Below are positions 16,677 to 25,286 of a DNA stretch of 64,000 bases, piece after piece. The notes under the pieces were generated by a model that was not told the origin of the DNA, made no database searches, and was given only the letters and a program-made list of their open reading frames with translations. Each line of letters opens with the position of its first letter. The stretch's first letter is position 1. Made by a program: the position numbers and the translations under genes. Where the stretch lies: the NCBI GenBank assembly GCA_005893275.1, contig VBOW01000035.1, positions 16,665 to 80,664 of the forward strand, read 5' to 3'. The stretch is from Candidatus Eisenbacteria bacterium. Its GTDB lineage: Bacteria; Eisenbacteria; RBG-16-71-46; SZUA-252.

Positions 16677-18234
16677 CGCGCCGGAGGATGTAGAAGTTTT
16701 TCACCGAAGACCGGTTGACGTAGCGTTCTGAGGCGAGCGCACGGTCGACGATCCGTTGCGGCTCCCCCGGCGGGAGCGGCCACGCGGTCCCGTCGGTGCG
16801 CAAGACGGCATAGTCGGAGGTCAGCTCCGCGCCGTTTCGAATCAGGGACTTTTCGCGGTCGTATCCCAGAACCGGGTAAAAACAGGCCATCGCCTGGACC
16901 GACGCCGTATCTGGAATCATCCGGAGCTCAAGAAGGAAGCGCGGCCGCTCGCGTGGTATCTCGGGGTAGCTCAGGTGCGCGACGTTCAACACGACGGCGA
17001 CGCATGCGGCCCCAACCGCGAAGCGCGGGGCGACGAGCCGGCGAAAGGCGGGCGAGGCCAGTCCGAACGCGCCAGCGACGGCGGAGAACGCGAGGAGCGG
17101 GATCCCGTAGTAGAGACCGAGCGCCGCCTGCTGCGCGGAACCGCTCGTCGCCGGTACGACCCACGGGATCAGGAAAAGGAGCCACCCGGCGCCGGTGAAG
17201 AATGGAGCGAAGAGAAGGCTCGTGAAAAACTTAAGATAGGGCCACGCCAGAAGCCTCTGCGTGAGCTGAATCGGGTGGGTTGCGAACCCCCAGGCGATGG
17301 GGCCCCACCCGTGGCCCCATTCGTTCCAGCGCGAGAGAAACGAGTACCCGGGCTCGCCCCCGAACGCCGGCATCGCGACCCGGAGCGCGAAGGCCGTCCA
17401 CGCCAGCCCCGCCGCCGCCGTCGAGATGCCCACCACCCGCCGTTTGCCCGCGATCGCCGCAAAGAGCCCAAAGCCCGCGACGTAAAGCCCCGCATCCTCT
17501 TTGACCGCGAGCGCTAGCGCCGCCGCGACGACATATCTCCCCATGGCCCCTCGCTGGTAGCTCAGGACCATCGAGAACACGAAGAGGGGCAGAAGGCACT
17601 CCATGTGGAACACGTACAGAAGCGTTGCGATTTGGACCGGGTGGTTGAAATAGACGAGGCACGCAAGGTTCGAGGTCGCCGGGGCGACACCCGCCCGGGC
17701 CAGAATCGACCGCAGGAGGACGCCGCTCCCCCAGAGCGCGACCGGCTGGAGCACGACGAGGAGGTAGGGGGATCGAACCGCCGCGTGGACCGGAACGAGC
17801 AAGGCCAGAATCGGAGAGAAATGCTCGCTCAGGAAGCTCCGCCCCAGGACCGGCGAGTAGAGGAGCGGCTTGTGCGCGTGCGGGACGAGGGCTTCGTCGA
17901 TCATCGAGAAATCGTGCGAATAGGTATGGAACGACAGGTGCTGGGTCCATGCCGCGAGCACGTAGAGGGCGAGCATCGTCGCCGACAACCACGGAAAGAA
18001 GCGCGGGTGCTCGAGGAGCGCCCGGAGCCGGGCGGCCCACGCCTGGACGAACGCCGCGCGATCCCGTCGAAGGAGCGCGAACAGGGCGAGGGCACCGAAG
18101 AGAGCCCATGTCGGCTCCCGGAAGCGCTTGAGGTGGAACGAGCCGACGTGGGTCACGTTGAGCGCCACGAGGGGAAGAACGGCCGCGCAGACGAGAGCCA
18201 GCACGAGGGCTCCCCGGCGGAGGGCGCTCAACAT
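16654..18234 (-). CDS. DUF2079 multi-spanning membrane protein
   Basis: 526 residues with about ten hydrophobic spans. The conserved block SFLSEHFSPILALLVPVHA and the VFHMECLLPLFVFSMVL and ALAVKEDAGLYVAGFG segments mark the DUF2079 family, which is distantly related to GT-C membrane glycosyltransferases. Function is unknown; acidic and His residues in the first periplasmic loop fit a GT-C-like active site. The ATG at 18234 is chosen, with a TTG five codons upstream (18249) possible. The last 23 bp overlap the converging OsmC gene. Confidence 0.85.
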   Translation of the reverse strand: MLSALRRGALVLALVCAAVLPLVALNVTHVGSFHLKRFREPTWALFGALALFALLRRDRAAFVQAWAARLRALLEHPRFFPWLSATMLALYVLAAWTQHLSFHTYSHDFSMIDEALVPHAHKPLLYSPVLGRSFLSEHFSPILALLVPVHAAVRSPYLLVVLQPVALWGSGVLLRSILARAGVAPATSNLACLVYFNHPVQIATLLYVFHMECLLPLFVFSMVLSYQRGAMGRYVVAAALALAVKEDAGLYVAGFGLFAAIAGKRRVVGISTAAAGLAWTAFALRVAMPAFGGEPGYSFLSRWNEWGHGWGPIAWGFATHPIQLTQRLLAWPYLKFFTSLLFAPFFTGAGWLLFLIPWVVPATSGSAQQAALGLYYGIPLLAFSAVAGAFGLASPAFRRLVAPRFAVGAACVAVVLNVAHLSYPEIPRERPRFLLELRMIPDTASVQAMACFYPVLGYDREKSLIRNGAELTSDYAVLRTDGTAWPLPPGEPQRIVDRALASERYVNRSSVKNFYILRRVKPAPPR

Positions 18235-18293
18235 GATGGTATGATGCAAACCATGCCGTGGACTCGAAGTAAGCGACCGGACGGCGCCGACGA

Positions 18294-18785
18294 ATGAGCC
18301 CGCACAGCCTAGCGGAGCAGCGGGGCACCGTAAATCGGCCGATTCAGATCTACGTCCTCGTGGCGCTCTGGGCGGTCAAAGGTTTTGAGGAGGTGTTCCG
18401 GGGCGTGATCGGCGGCGTCTTCTACATCGTCCAGCAAACGTCCCAGGGAAAACTCGACGGCTATATGCTCCACCTCGCGATCCAGAGCGCGCTCTTCGCG
18501 GCGGTGATGGCGGCGGGAAGCTTCTACGTCATGACCGCGCTCTGGCTCGGGCGCGGCGCCGCCCGGGGATGGGGAATCGCGTTCGCGCTCGTGAACGAGC
18601 TTTCCGTGTTGGCCTACCTCATCACAAGGCCCCCGGAGTTTGGAGGCGACATCCCGATTATCCGAACCGTGATCATCGCCTCGATCGTGAATTTGGGAAT
18701 CGTGGGGGTCCTGCTCTTCGACGGGAACCTGGCGCGATTTCTGGGCAGCGCGCGGCTGGTCGGCGGGTGGTCTCCTCGGCGGTAG
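18294..18785 (+). CDS. Small four-span membrane protein, function unknown
   Basis: 163 residues with four predicted membrane spans (around IYVLVALWAVKGF, LFAAVMAAGSFYVMTALWL, GIAFALVNELSVLAYLI and IASIVNLGIVGVLLF). No family motif is recognised. It starts 60 bp from the divergent DUF2079 gene with no clear ribosome site, so the exact start is uncertain. It could be an accessory of the neighbouring membrane protein, but nothing proves it. Confidence 0.65.
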   Translation: MSPHSLAEQRGTVNRPIQIYVLVALWAVKGFEEVFRGVIGGVFYIVQQTSQGKLDGYMLHLAIQSALFAAVMAAGSFYVMTALWLGRGAARGWGIAFALVNELSVLAYLITRPPEFGGDIPIIRTVIIASIVNLGIVGVLLFDGNLARFLGSARLVGGWSPRR

Positions 18786-18821
18786 GGCCGGACCGCGTGC
18801 CGGCGGGGCCGGGCTCCGACG

Positions 18822-19571
18822 CTAGCCCAGCGTATAGCCCCCGTCCACGATGATCACCTGCCCCGTCACCCACGAAGCGCGGGCGGTGCAAAGAAACGCG
18901 GCCACGTTCGCGACTTCCTCCGGCGTTCCCACGCGTCCCGAAGGCGTGCGCCGGGTCGACTCCCGAATGATCTCGTCGTACGAGGGAAAGATTTTCAGGG
19001 AATCGGTGTCGATGAATCCTCCCGAAACCGCGTTCACGTTGATATTCCGCGACCCCAGCTCGTACGCGAGATAACGCACCAGGGTCTCGATCGCGGCTTT
19101 CGATACCCCGATCGCCGCGTATCCGGGGATGTAGCGGTGCGAGCCGAGAGAGGTAAGCGCCACGATCCGGCCGCCATCGGGCATCATCTTCACGGCTTCC
19201 TGGGCGCAGAAGAGCAGCGCCTTCGCGTTCGTGCTCATCGCGACATCCCACATCTTGTCGTTCACGTCGAGCACGTTTCCGAAATGCCCGAGCGCCGCAT
19301 TCGAGACCAGGATGTCCACCTTGCCGAAGCCGCTCTTCAGCTCCGCGAACATCTTGGGGATCTGTTCTTCGTTCCCGACGTTCGCGCGCACGGCGAGCGC
19401 CCGGACCCCCCGCTTCTCGATCTCCTCGGCCGTCGCCTTCGCCGATTCCCGGCTGCGGAAGAAGTTGATCGCGACGTCGGCGCCCATATCGGCGAGGGCA
19501 AGGGCAATGGCGCGACCGATCCCGCGCGTGCCCCCGGTGACGAGCGCGGACTTCCCCTCCAGCTCACCCAT
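18822..19571 (-). CDS. fabL: Enoyl-[acyl-carrier-protein] reductase III, FabL type (SDR)
   Basis: 249-residue short-chain dehydrogenase. The NAD(P) motif is TGGTRGIG, and the Tyr-x6-Lys catalytic pair lies in YAAIGVSK. The segments ANVG, NAKALLFCAQEAVKMM, SLGSHRYIPGY, RYLAYELGS and VNAVSGGFIDTDSLKIFP closely follow Bacillus FabL rather than FabG or FabI. FabL catalyses the last reduction of fatty acid elongation and is less sensitive to triclosan than FabI. GGAGG precedes the ATG, and a good promoter lies 34 bp upstream. An alternative 3-oxoacyl reductase role cannot be fully excluded. Confidence 0.85.
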   Translation of the reverse strand: MGELEGKSALVTGGTRGIGRAIALALADMGADVAINFFRSRESAKATAEEIEKRGVRALAVRANVGNEEQIPKMFAELKSGFGKVDILVSNAALGHFGNVLDVNDKMWDVAMSTNAKALLFCAQEAVKMMPDGGRIVALTSLGSHRYIPGYAAIGVSKAAIETLVRYLAYELGSRNINVNAVSGGFIDTDSLKIFPSYDEIIRESTRRTPSGRVGTPEEVANVAAFLCTARASWVTGQVIIVDGGYTLG

Positions 19572-19604
19572 GCCACCTCCGTGTAAGTCTTTGAATGGGC
19601 GGCA

Positions 19605-19633
19605 ATTCTCGGGAGGCCGCGCGGGATTGTCAA
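19605..19633 (-). promoter_or_regulatory. Sigma70-type promoter for fabL
   Basis: On the minus strand, consensus TTGACA (19633-19628) is 17 bp from GAGAAT (19610-19605). A transcript would start near 19598, about 27 nt before the fabL ATG and just after its ribosome site is encoded. Confidence 0.6.
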
Positions 19634-19656
19634 CGGCTAAGTAGGCCGGGCTCTAT

Positions 19657-20199
19657 CTACGTGATGCCGCGCGCTTCGCGGGCGACCAGCGTAAGGGCGC
19701 CCTTGCCACGCCAGCCCTCCACGATCGCGATCAACCGTACCGGCGTCCCACGGTCGGGGCGGGCAAGGGAGGGCGTCATGTCCAAGGGGAAGCTCTGTCC
19801 CGTATCCCGGAGGGTGAACGTGGTGGATCCAGCAGAGGTTCTCGCGATCGTCCCTTCGGCCTCGAAGAGGACGTCGACCAAGGTCAGATCATGGAGCCGG
19901 TTTTCCGCGAGGCGCCGGATCACGTCGCGGAGCGGGACAGGACGCGGTTTGGGGTAGCGCACTTCCACCGCTTCGGTCGAAACACGCGCTTCTCCTCCGC
20001 CGGAGCCGGCGCGCGCCATTTGCCGGATCGTGGCCCGGCAGTGAGAGCACGAGGTGCAGCCCCGAAGCGCCAGATAGATGCGCGCGAAAGGGACCGGTGG
20101 TTCGGTGGCGCGTGAACCCCCCGCGGAGGCGTGCGCCGTGAAGACGAGCGCCGCGATGGCGCCGATCAGAATCGAGCTGCGGAAGCGAGCGCGGATCAT
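19657..20199 (-). CDS. Periplasmic protein with a heavy-metal-associated-like CTSCSHC motif
   Basis: 180 residues. A signal peptide (SSILIGAIAALVFTAHASA) precedes an HMA-like fold at about residues 40-110. The first strand runs into GCTSCSHC, the helix follows, and VEVRYPKPRPVPLRDVIRRLAE replaces the second half. The C-terminal half (VDVLFEAEGTIARTSAG) is a small beta domain. Compared with the usual GMxCxxC loop this one has an extra Cys, giving C-x2-C-x2-C. It lies 14 bp after a porin gene, so the pair may handle metal ions in the envelope. Confidence 0.7.
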   Translation of the reverse strand: MIRARFRSSILIGAIAALVFTAHASAGGSRATEPPVPFARIYLALRGCTSCSHCRATIRQMARAGSGGGEARVSTEAVEVRYPKPRPVPLRDVIRRLAENRLHDLTLVDVLFEAEGTIARTSAGSTTFTLRDTGQSFPLDMTPSLARPDRGTPVRLIAIVEGWRGKGALTLVAREARGIT

Positions 20200-20212
20200 C
20201 GGGGGCCCCTCG

Positions 20213-21337
20213 CTAGAACATGAACGCGGCGCCGAGATTCACGCGATCGACCTTCGCGCCGGTGCCGTCTTTCCAATGCTCGATATCACCCTTGAACGCG
20301 ACCTTCTCCATCGGGTAATAGGAGGCGCCGGCGGTCGAGACGGTCCGCCCGGCGGCGGGATCACGGATGAATCCCGCCGGGATCTCCTCGTTCGTGTCGA
20401 GATCTTCATGGCGACCGAAGAGAACGAGCGACCGTCTTCCTTCGGTGCGGTCTCGGCGCAGCACGTCATAGGCCGCCTCGACGTACCAGCCCTGCATCGC
20501 CGACCCGATCGTCTCGCTGACAAAGGCGCTCACCCTGTCCGCGCCATCCAGCGTGACCCGCGCGTAGTTGCCGCGAAGATCGAATCCGGCGCGACGATAC
20601 CGCGCGTCCGCGCCCAGGAGCTCCACGGTCACCTTCCCCAGTCCCGGCGTTCGCTGGTCCGCGCCGCCGTAGTACGCCGAGCCGGCGAGCATGAACCCGC
20701 GGGCCGGCGCGATCTCGAGGCGGCCGACGCCGGCCAGGTCATCCGCCTTGGATTCGGACCCCTTGGAGCTCACGTCGTGCAATCCGCCGATCGAGGTGAT
20801 CCTCGTGGCATCCAGACCCGCCGTGACGTACGCCCGGTAGCTCGCTTTCCCTGACCACGCCTGTCCGGCGAAGCCGGTGCCGTTCTCCTGCCAGGTGGTC
20901 GGGATGATGAAGCGCTCCACGTAGGGACGCTCCACGCTGTAGTAGAGCGGGGGCTCGTGGGATTCGTTCAGCGGCCCGACCGGCATGAGGAGGCTTCCAA
21001 CCCGGACCGCGAGGGTCGGCGATAGGTCGCACTCGAGGAATGCTTCCTCCAGCTCGATCTCGCGGGCCGCGTGCTCGTAGTCGAGCTCTCCTTCCACGCG
21101 CATCTTGGCCGAGAACTCGTACTCCCAGCCGAGGACGAAGCGGTGAAAATCGAGCCCGTTCCCGGCAGCCGGCGACATGGCGTCGATCTTCGGGTTGTTG
21201 TAGTGGATCTCCCCGTAGCCGTGAAACTGGAGCCTATCCGTTTCCTCGGCGCTCGCGCCCTGCACAGGAGCCGTACGCCCCGTCAGGATCGCAACCGAGA
21301 CCACCACCGTCACAGCCTGCATTGCCCCGAATTTCAA
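20213..21337 (-). CDS. Outer-membrane porin-like beta-barrel
   Basis: 374 residues. A signal peptide ends near PVQGASA. A long series of amphipathic strands follows, including FHGYGEIHYN, FHRFVLGWEYEFSAKMRVEGELDYEHA, VRVGSLLMPVG and VNLGAAFMF with a terminal Phe. The layout matches phosphate-selective or alginate-type porins that carry LQFHGYGEIHYN at the N-terminus. The start is a TTG at 21337; an ATG five codons in would remove the positively charged start of the signal peptide. Cotranscribed with the HMA-like gene, it might pass metal complexes or anions. Confidence 0.75.
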   Translation of the reverse strand: MKFGAMQAVTVVVSVAILTGRTAPVQGASAEETDRLQFHGYGEIHYNNPKIDAMSPAAGNGLDFHRFVLGWEYEFSAKMRVEGELDYEHAAREIELEEAFLECDLSPTLAVRVGSLLMPVGPLNESHEPPLYYSVERPYVERFIIPTTWQENGTGFAGQAWSGKASYRAYVTAGLDATRITSIGGLHDVSSKGSESKADDLAGVGRLEIAPARGFMLAGSAYYGGADQRTPGLGKVTVELLGADARYRRAGFDLRGNYARVTLDGADRVSAFVSETIGSAMQGWYVEAAYDVLRRDRTEGRRSLVLFGRHEDLDTNEEIPAGFIRDPAAGRTVSTAGASYYPMEKVAFKGDIEHWKDGTGAKVDRVNLGAAFMF

Positions 21338-21544
21338 CTGTACGCCGATCCCTTGTATGCCCCGCGGCCTCCAGAATCGAAGCCCCGTGGCGGTTCCGTC
21401 GTGATTCGCTTGTGAGATAGAACCCCAGTTAGTGCCTTATCCGGAGCGCGTAGAATCCTCTGTGACGCTCGCAATTTCAACAGCAAAGATGGGCGTGTGG
21501 AACGGCCCTTGCGCCGCACCTGATCCCGTGGTACCGCTTCTCGA

Positions 21545-22735
21545 ATGAATTTCGGGAAGGTGGCCTTCGGCACACTTCTCCTCGCCGCCGGCGCGCTTCT
21601 TCTCGCGATCCGGCTGGGGTTCGTCCCGACCGACACCCTCGCCTTTCTTCTGCGGTTCTGGCCGGTCCTTCTCATCGCGTTCGGTCTCGCGTTCCTGGCG
21701 GGCGCGCTCAAGAACCCGCTCCTGGGATGCCTGGCCTCGATCCTGATCCTGGGGGGCATCGCGTTCGGTGCCTTGTGGATCGCCCACCGCCACAAGGAGG
21801 GCAAGGTTTCCCATGGCGCGGCCGCGATCGATCTCGGAACGTCGAAGGTGGGATCGCTCACCGTGCGCGTGCGCACCTTCGCGGGGAGCTTCGGCGTCGA
21901 GGGCGCTCCGGCCAAATCGCGTACCCTCGCGATTCATGTCCGGAACTTTGCGGGGGACTCGGCCGGCGGCTACCGATTCTTCGCCTCGGGAAAAACGGGG
22001 GTTTTCGAATGGCCGCGGCGCCTGGACGGCCTCGGCCTTGCGCCCCTGGGCGCCGGGGTGGACCTCCAAGTACCGGAGGCGATTCCTGTGTTATTCGATT
22101 GGCGCGGACGATTCTCGTCGATGCGCGCGGATCTCACCCGTCTCATGCCCGTGCGGTGTCGATTCCACGCGGCCTTCTCGTCGCTCCGGTTGGACCTCGG
22201 GGACGCCGGGCGGCCGGATGAGATTCGCATCGGGGGGTTTCTCTCGAGCGCCCGCATCGAGATACCACCGGATGTACCCGTGCAGGTCGTGGCTCGCTCC
22301 ACGCTGATCATGAAGGCGCTTCCCCCGGATTTCGTGGAGCGCGCGCGGGGGCGCGGCAAGGGACGCGTGTACGCAGCCGAGGGGCGAGGTCGTCTGGTGA
22401 AGATTTTCGTGGAGGGGGATCTCCTTCACATCACAATCGAGCGTACCCGGGGGGAAGGAGTCGTACATGGCCGGAGCCGGCAAGTCGAGCCTCGCGTTTC
22501 CACTGATCCTGATCGTGGTCGGAGCCATGCTGCTTCTGAAAGAGTTCGGCTATCTGCACGGAAATATCTTGCGCTATTGGCCGGTGCTCCTGATCGTCTG
22601 GGGTCTCGGGATGATCTGGGCGGCGCGGAAGGGGTGAGGGGGCCAGGGATTCACCGTCGGGGGCCAGGGCCTCGGAACTTACGATCGGACTATGGGGTTG
22701 ACAAGACAAGGCTTCGCGAAGGAAGCTCGGTTTGA
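21545..22735 (+). CDS. LiaF-like membrane protein; C-terminal part probably out of frame
   Basis: 396 codons as read. Residues 1-80 form two to four membrane spans of the LiaI/LiaF type (RFWPVLLIAFGLAFLAG). Residues about 95-295 are a beta-helical toast-rack-like domain (GSFGVEGAP, VRNFAGDSAGG, GGFLSSARIEIP, VEGDLLHITIERT). After about codon 300 the text turns Arg/Gly/Ser rich and runs through a separate small gene (22467-22637) and the start of the next one, which is typical of a lost frame. A six-G run near 22448-22454 is the likely site. The LiaF family senses envelope stress. Confidence 0.6.
   Translation: MNFGKVAFGTLLLAAGALLLAIRLGFVPTDTLAFLLRFWPVLLIAFGLAFLAGALKNPLLGCLASILILGGIAFGALWIAHRHKEGKVSHGAAAIDLGTSKVGSLTVRVRTFAGSFGVEGAPAKSRTLAIHVRNFAGDSAGGYRFFASGKTGVFEWPRRLDGLGLAPLGAGVDLQVPEAIPVLFDWRGRFSSMRADLTRLMPVRCRFHAAFSSLRLDLGDAGRPDEIRIGGFLSSARIEIPPDVPVQVVARSTLIMKALPPDFVERARGRGKGRVYAAEGRGRLVKIFVEGDLLHITIERTRGEGVVHGRSRQVEPRVSTDPDRGRSHAASERVRLSARKYLALLAGAPDRLGSRDDLGGAEGVRGPGIHRRGPGPRNLRSDYGVDKTRLREGSSV
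22448..22454 (+). other. Suspected frameshift at a G-homopolymer
   Basis: A run of six G in CCGGGGGGAAGG sits where the LiaF-like protein loses sense. One extra G would give a stop at 22504-22506; one fewer would fuse the frame into the small gene at 22467. Either result would be normal for this family. Confidence 0.45.
22467..22637 (+). CDS. 56-residue LiaI/LiaF-type transmembrane protein
   Basis: ATG at 22467 preceded by GGAAGGAG at 6 nt. The product is one hydrophobic hairpin with the family pattern FPLILIVVGAMLLLKEFGY and RYWPVLLIVWGLGMIWAARKG, as in DUF5668/LiaF-TM proteins. It overlaps the longer upstream reading frame completely, but in another frame. It is more convincing than the overlapping C-terminus. 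It may be a stand-alone subunit or, if the homopolymer is mis-sequenced, the C-terminal membrane domain of the upstream protein. Confidence 0.7.
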   Translation: MAGAGKSSLAFPLILIVVGAMLLLKEFGYLHGNILRYWPVLLIVWGLGMIWAARKG

Positions 22736-23054
22736 GTCGGCCGTCGATCCAACGCAGGGGAACATCCTGAATACTCTGAGCCACATCCGTCGCTTCGACA
22801 CCTGGTTCCGCGGGTTGCTCGTGCTCTACCTCTTGAGCACCCTCTTCCTCGCCGCGGAGCACCAGCACCACCGCCTCCAGACCGACAACTGCGCACTCTG
22901 CACGATTTCCCACACGCCCGCGACGGTCGCCTCGAGCGTCGATCACCAGACGGCCCCCGCGAACACTGAATACGTCCTCGCGATTACCGCAGATCAGGGC
23001 TGGGAGTCCCAGTCTCACCGCACCACTCGGAGCCGCGCTCCACCCCTAGTCTAA
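22692..23054 (+). CDS. Small His/Cys-rich membrane protein (DUF2946-like), zinc-uptake associated
   Basis: 120 residues with one membrane span (FRGLLVLYLLSTLFLAA). A short motif HQHHRLQTDNCALCTISHTP follows, in which His and Cys residues could bind zinc or another metal. Such small proteins often sit next to metal transporters. The start is uncertain: ATG 22692 or TTG 22698 fits the frame, and homology-like sequence begins near residue 25. It heads a region with an outer-membrane channel, a ZnuA-like protein and a permease. The tail of the upstream frame overlaps it, probably artificially. Confidence 0.6.
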   Translation: MGLTRQGFAKEARFESAVDPTQGNILNTLSHIRRFDTWFRGLLVLYLLSTLFLAAEHQHHRLQTDNCALCTISHTPATVASSVDHQTAPANTEYVLAITADQGWESQSHRTTRSRAPPLV

Positions 23055-23197
23055 ATCTCCGCAGTCCGGCGCATAGCCCCGCGCGCAGGTATTCGCGCCC
23101 ATCCGAGCTGTGCGCCCATTCGAACCACACCGTCTGGTGGAATTCCGCCCGCGGTGAGGTTGCTCCGTTCCAACCACTCCCGGGAGGTTCCGTGCGC

Positions 23198-24292
23198 ATG
23201 AGCCTTCGCATGTTTTCATGTCTCGTCGCCGCGCTGATTTGCGCGCCGACATTCGCGACCGCCCAGACGCGGTCGATGTTCTCGAACCTGGCCAACCCGT
23301 CCATCGGAATGAACGCCCTCTTCTCCGGGCAGGCTGCACACAACCTGGATCAGCCCTATGGTCTCCATTTCGACGAAGCGGAGATCAGCCTCATCTCCGT
23401 CGTGGATCCGTACTGGACGCTCGTGAGCAACATCGTCTTCCTCGACGGCGGATCGGTGGACCCGGAGGAGGTCTGGGTCCGCACCACCAGCATCCCCGCG
23501 ATTCAACTCAAGCTGGGAAAGATCCGCGGCATGTTCGGGAAGCACGGGCTGCTCCACACGCACGCGTTTCCGTTCATCCAGGCCCCGGTCATCATGCCCA
23601 ACACCATCGGCGAAGAAGGATTCAAGGACGCCGGTCTGGAAGCCGCGTGGCTCACCCCGCTGCCCTGGTTCGCCGAGTTGACAGGAGGCTTCTACGAAGG
23701 AATCGGCGCCGATGGCGACCATCCACTCGATTTAGGGTCCACCCGGCACGACAATGTCCCGTTTCTGGACCATTTCAAGAACCAGTTCGACCTGAACGAC
23801 GCTACGACGCTGGAGGTCGGACAGTCCTTCATGCAGGGCCGCGGGAGCGACGGGTTCATCCACTCCGCCCTAGGGGCGGACGTGACCATCCGGAACGTGC
23901 CGCCGAAGAATTCGAACCGGCGCGGATGGATTCTGCAGGGCGAATACATCCAGAAGGGTTCGAGGGCCGGGGGGACCTACCGCAGGGAACAGCACGGCGG
24001 GTATGCGTCGTTCCAGTATCGTCTTTCGCAAGTCTGGTGGGCAGGCATCCGCGGCGAGCAGGCCCGCCAGAGCTTCACGGACTTTCTCGTCGACACCGCG
24101 GGAGATCCGATTCCAGGCAAGGTGACGCGGGGCAACGCCAACATCCAGTGGATGCCCTCGGAGTTCTCGTTCGTTCGATTCGAATACAGCCACGCCAAGG
24201 CGGACAACGGAGCTGGGATCAATCCGACGGACGACCGCTTCATGGTTCAAATGAGCTATACGATCGGTTACCACCCGGCCCACGCGTACTGA
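23198..24292 (+). CDS. Outer-membrane channel protein of the metal-uptake island
   Basis: 364 residues. A signal peptide (MSLRMFSCLVAALICAPTFATA) leads to a barrel with strands such as GLHFDEAEISLISVVDPYW, IQLKLGKIRGMFGKHG and VMPNTIGEEGFKDAGLEAAW. His-rich loops (GKHGLLHTHAFPFIQAP) suit metal handling. GGGAGG lies 10 nt before the ATG at 23198; a GTG at 23192 is also possible. Placed between a His/Cys protein and a ZnuA-like gene, it is likely to be the outer-membrane entry path for the same ion. No plug domain is evident, so it is not a TonB receptor. Confidence 0.72.
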   Translation: MSLRMFSCLVAALICAPTFATAQTRSMFSNLANPSIGMNALFSGQAAHNLDQPYGLHFDEAEISLISVVDPYWTLVSNIVFLDGGSVDPEEVWVRTTSIPAIQLKLGKIRGMFGKHGLLHTHAFPFIQAPVIMPNTIGEEGFKDAGLEAAWLTPLPWFAELTGGFYEGIGADGDHPLDLGSTRHDNVPFLDHFKNQFDLNDATTLEVGQSFMQGRGSDGFIHSALGADVTIRNVPPKNSNRRGWILQGEYIQKGSRAGGTYRREQHGGYASFQYRLSQVWWAGIRGEQARQSFTDFLVDTAGDPIPGKVTRGNANIQWMPSEFSFVRFEYSHAKADNGAGINPTDDRFMVQMSYTIGYHPAHAY

Positions 24293-24353
24293 AAGCATCG
24301 ACGAGCCGCAGAACGCGCGAGCCTAGGAAGCACAGGATTCTATGGAGGATTCT

Positions 24354-25286
24354 ATGAAGGCGCTGATTCGATGGATGTTGGTATTGATACCAGGGCTGTT
24401 GGCGACCGCGCCAGCCTATGCCGATCTGAAGGTCGCCACCTCATTGACCGACCTGGCTTCCGTCGCCCGATTTGTCGGCGGGAAGCACGTGTCGGCTCAG
24501 AGCCTCTGCCGAGGCTACGAAGACCCGCACTTCGTCCCGGCCAAGCCCAGTCTCATGAAGGCGATTCAGCACGCCAACGTCTTCGTGTCGGTGGGCCTGG
24601 AACTTGACGCCGGCTGGTTGCCGCTCGTGCTTCCTGGAAGTCGCAATTCCAAGATCCAGCCGGGGACGAGCGGTTTCGTGGATGCTTCCGAAGGCATCGA
24701 CGTGCTCGAGAAGCCCGTGGGAACGGTCAGCCGCGCCGAGGGGGACATCCACCCGCTCGGCAATCCGCATTACTACGTCGACCCGAAGAGCCTCGAGGTC
24801 GTGGCCGACAAGCTCGCCGAGGTCTTCTCCCGGCTCGACCCGGCGAACGCGGCCGACTATGCCGCGAACGCCAAGGCATTCGACGAAAGGATGGAGACGT
24901 CCCTGGCCAAGTGGGAAAAACAGATGGCGCCCTACAAGGGGGCGTCGATCGTGACCTACCACACGAATTTCGCGTACTTCGCCAATCGCTTCGGACTCAA
25001 GCTGTTCGGCAACGTCGAGCCAAAACCCGGCATCCCACCCACGCCCCGGCATATCGCCGAGCTTGCGGATGCCATGAAGAAGGCCGGCGTCAAGGTTGTG
25101 GCGTACCAGCCCTACTACAGCGCTGCAGCCAGCCGACAGTTGGCGAGCAAGGCCGGCGGGGTCGCGGTCGAGATCGCCACCGAGGCCGGCGGCCTGCCCG
25201 GGACGGACGACGTCTTCTCCAAGTTCGACGTCCTGGTCTCGTCGGTGGCGGGGGCGCTGTCCGGAAAGTCGGGAGGTGCCCAGTGA
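24354..25286 (+). CDS. Metal ABC transporter substrate-binding protein (ZnuA/cluster A-I)
   Basis: 310-residue periplasmic protein with a signal peptide. Likely metal ligands are His59 (DPHFVPAKPS), His139 (GNPHYYVDP) and His203 (YHTNFAYFANRFGL), with an Asp near GLPGTDDVFSKFDVL. These are the positions used by Zn/Mn-binding cluster A-I proteins. His133 just before His139 is a further candidate. A short loop replaces the long His/Asp-rich loop of true ZnuA. GGAGG 5 nt upstream favours the ATG at 24354. It overlaps the permease gene by 4 bp (GTGA). Confidence 0.92.
   Translation: MKALIRWMLVLIPGLLATAPAYADLKVATSLTDLASVARFVGGKHVSAQSLCRGYEDPHFVPAKPSLMKAIQHANVFVSVGLELDAGWLPLVLPGSRNSKIQPGTSGFVDASEGIDVLEKPVGTVSRAEGDIHPLGNPHYYVDPKSLEVVADKLAEVFSRLDPANAADYAANAKAFDERMETSLAKWEKQMAPYKGASIVTYHTNFAYFANRFGLKLFGNVEPKPGIPPTPRHIAELADAMKKAGVKVVAYQPYYSAAASRQLASKAGGVAVEIATEAGGLPGTDDVFSKFDVLVSSVAGALSGKSGGAQ

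Noticed and set aside
22698..22703. TTGACA just inside the small zinc-island gene
   Set aside because: No -10 is found at 16-18 bp, and it lies within coding sequence after the putative ATG.
22716..22725. CTTCGCGAAG palindrome
   Set aside because: It falls within coding sequence and short GC-rich palindromes are expected by chance here.
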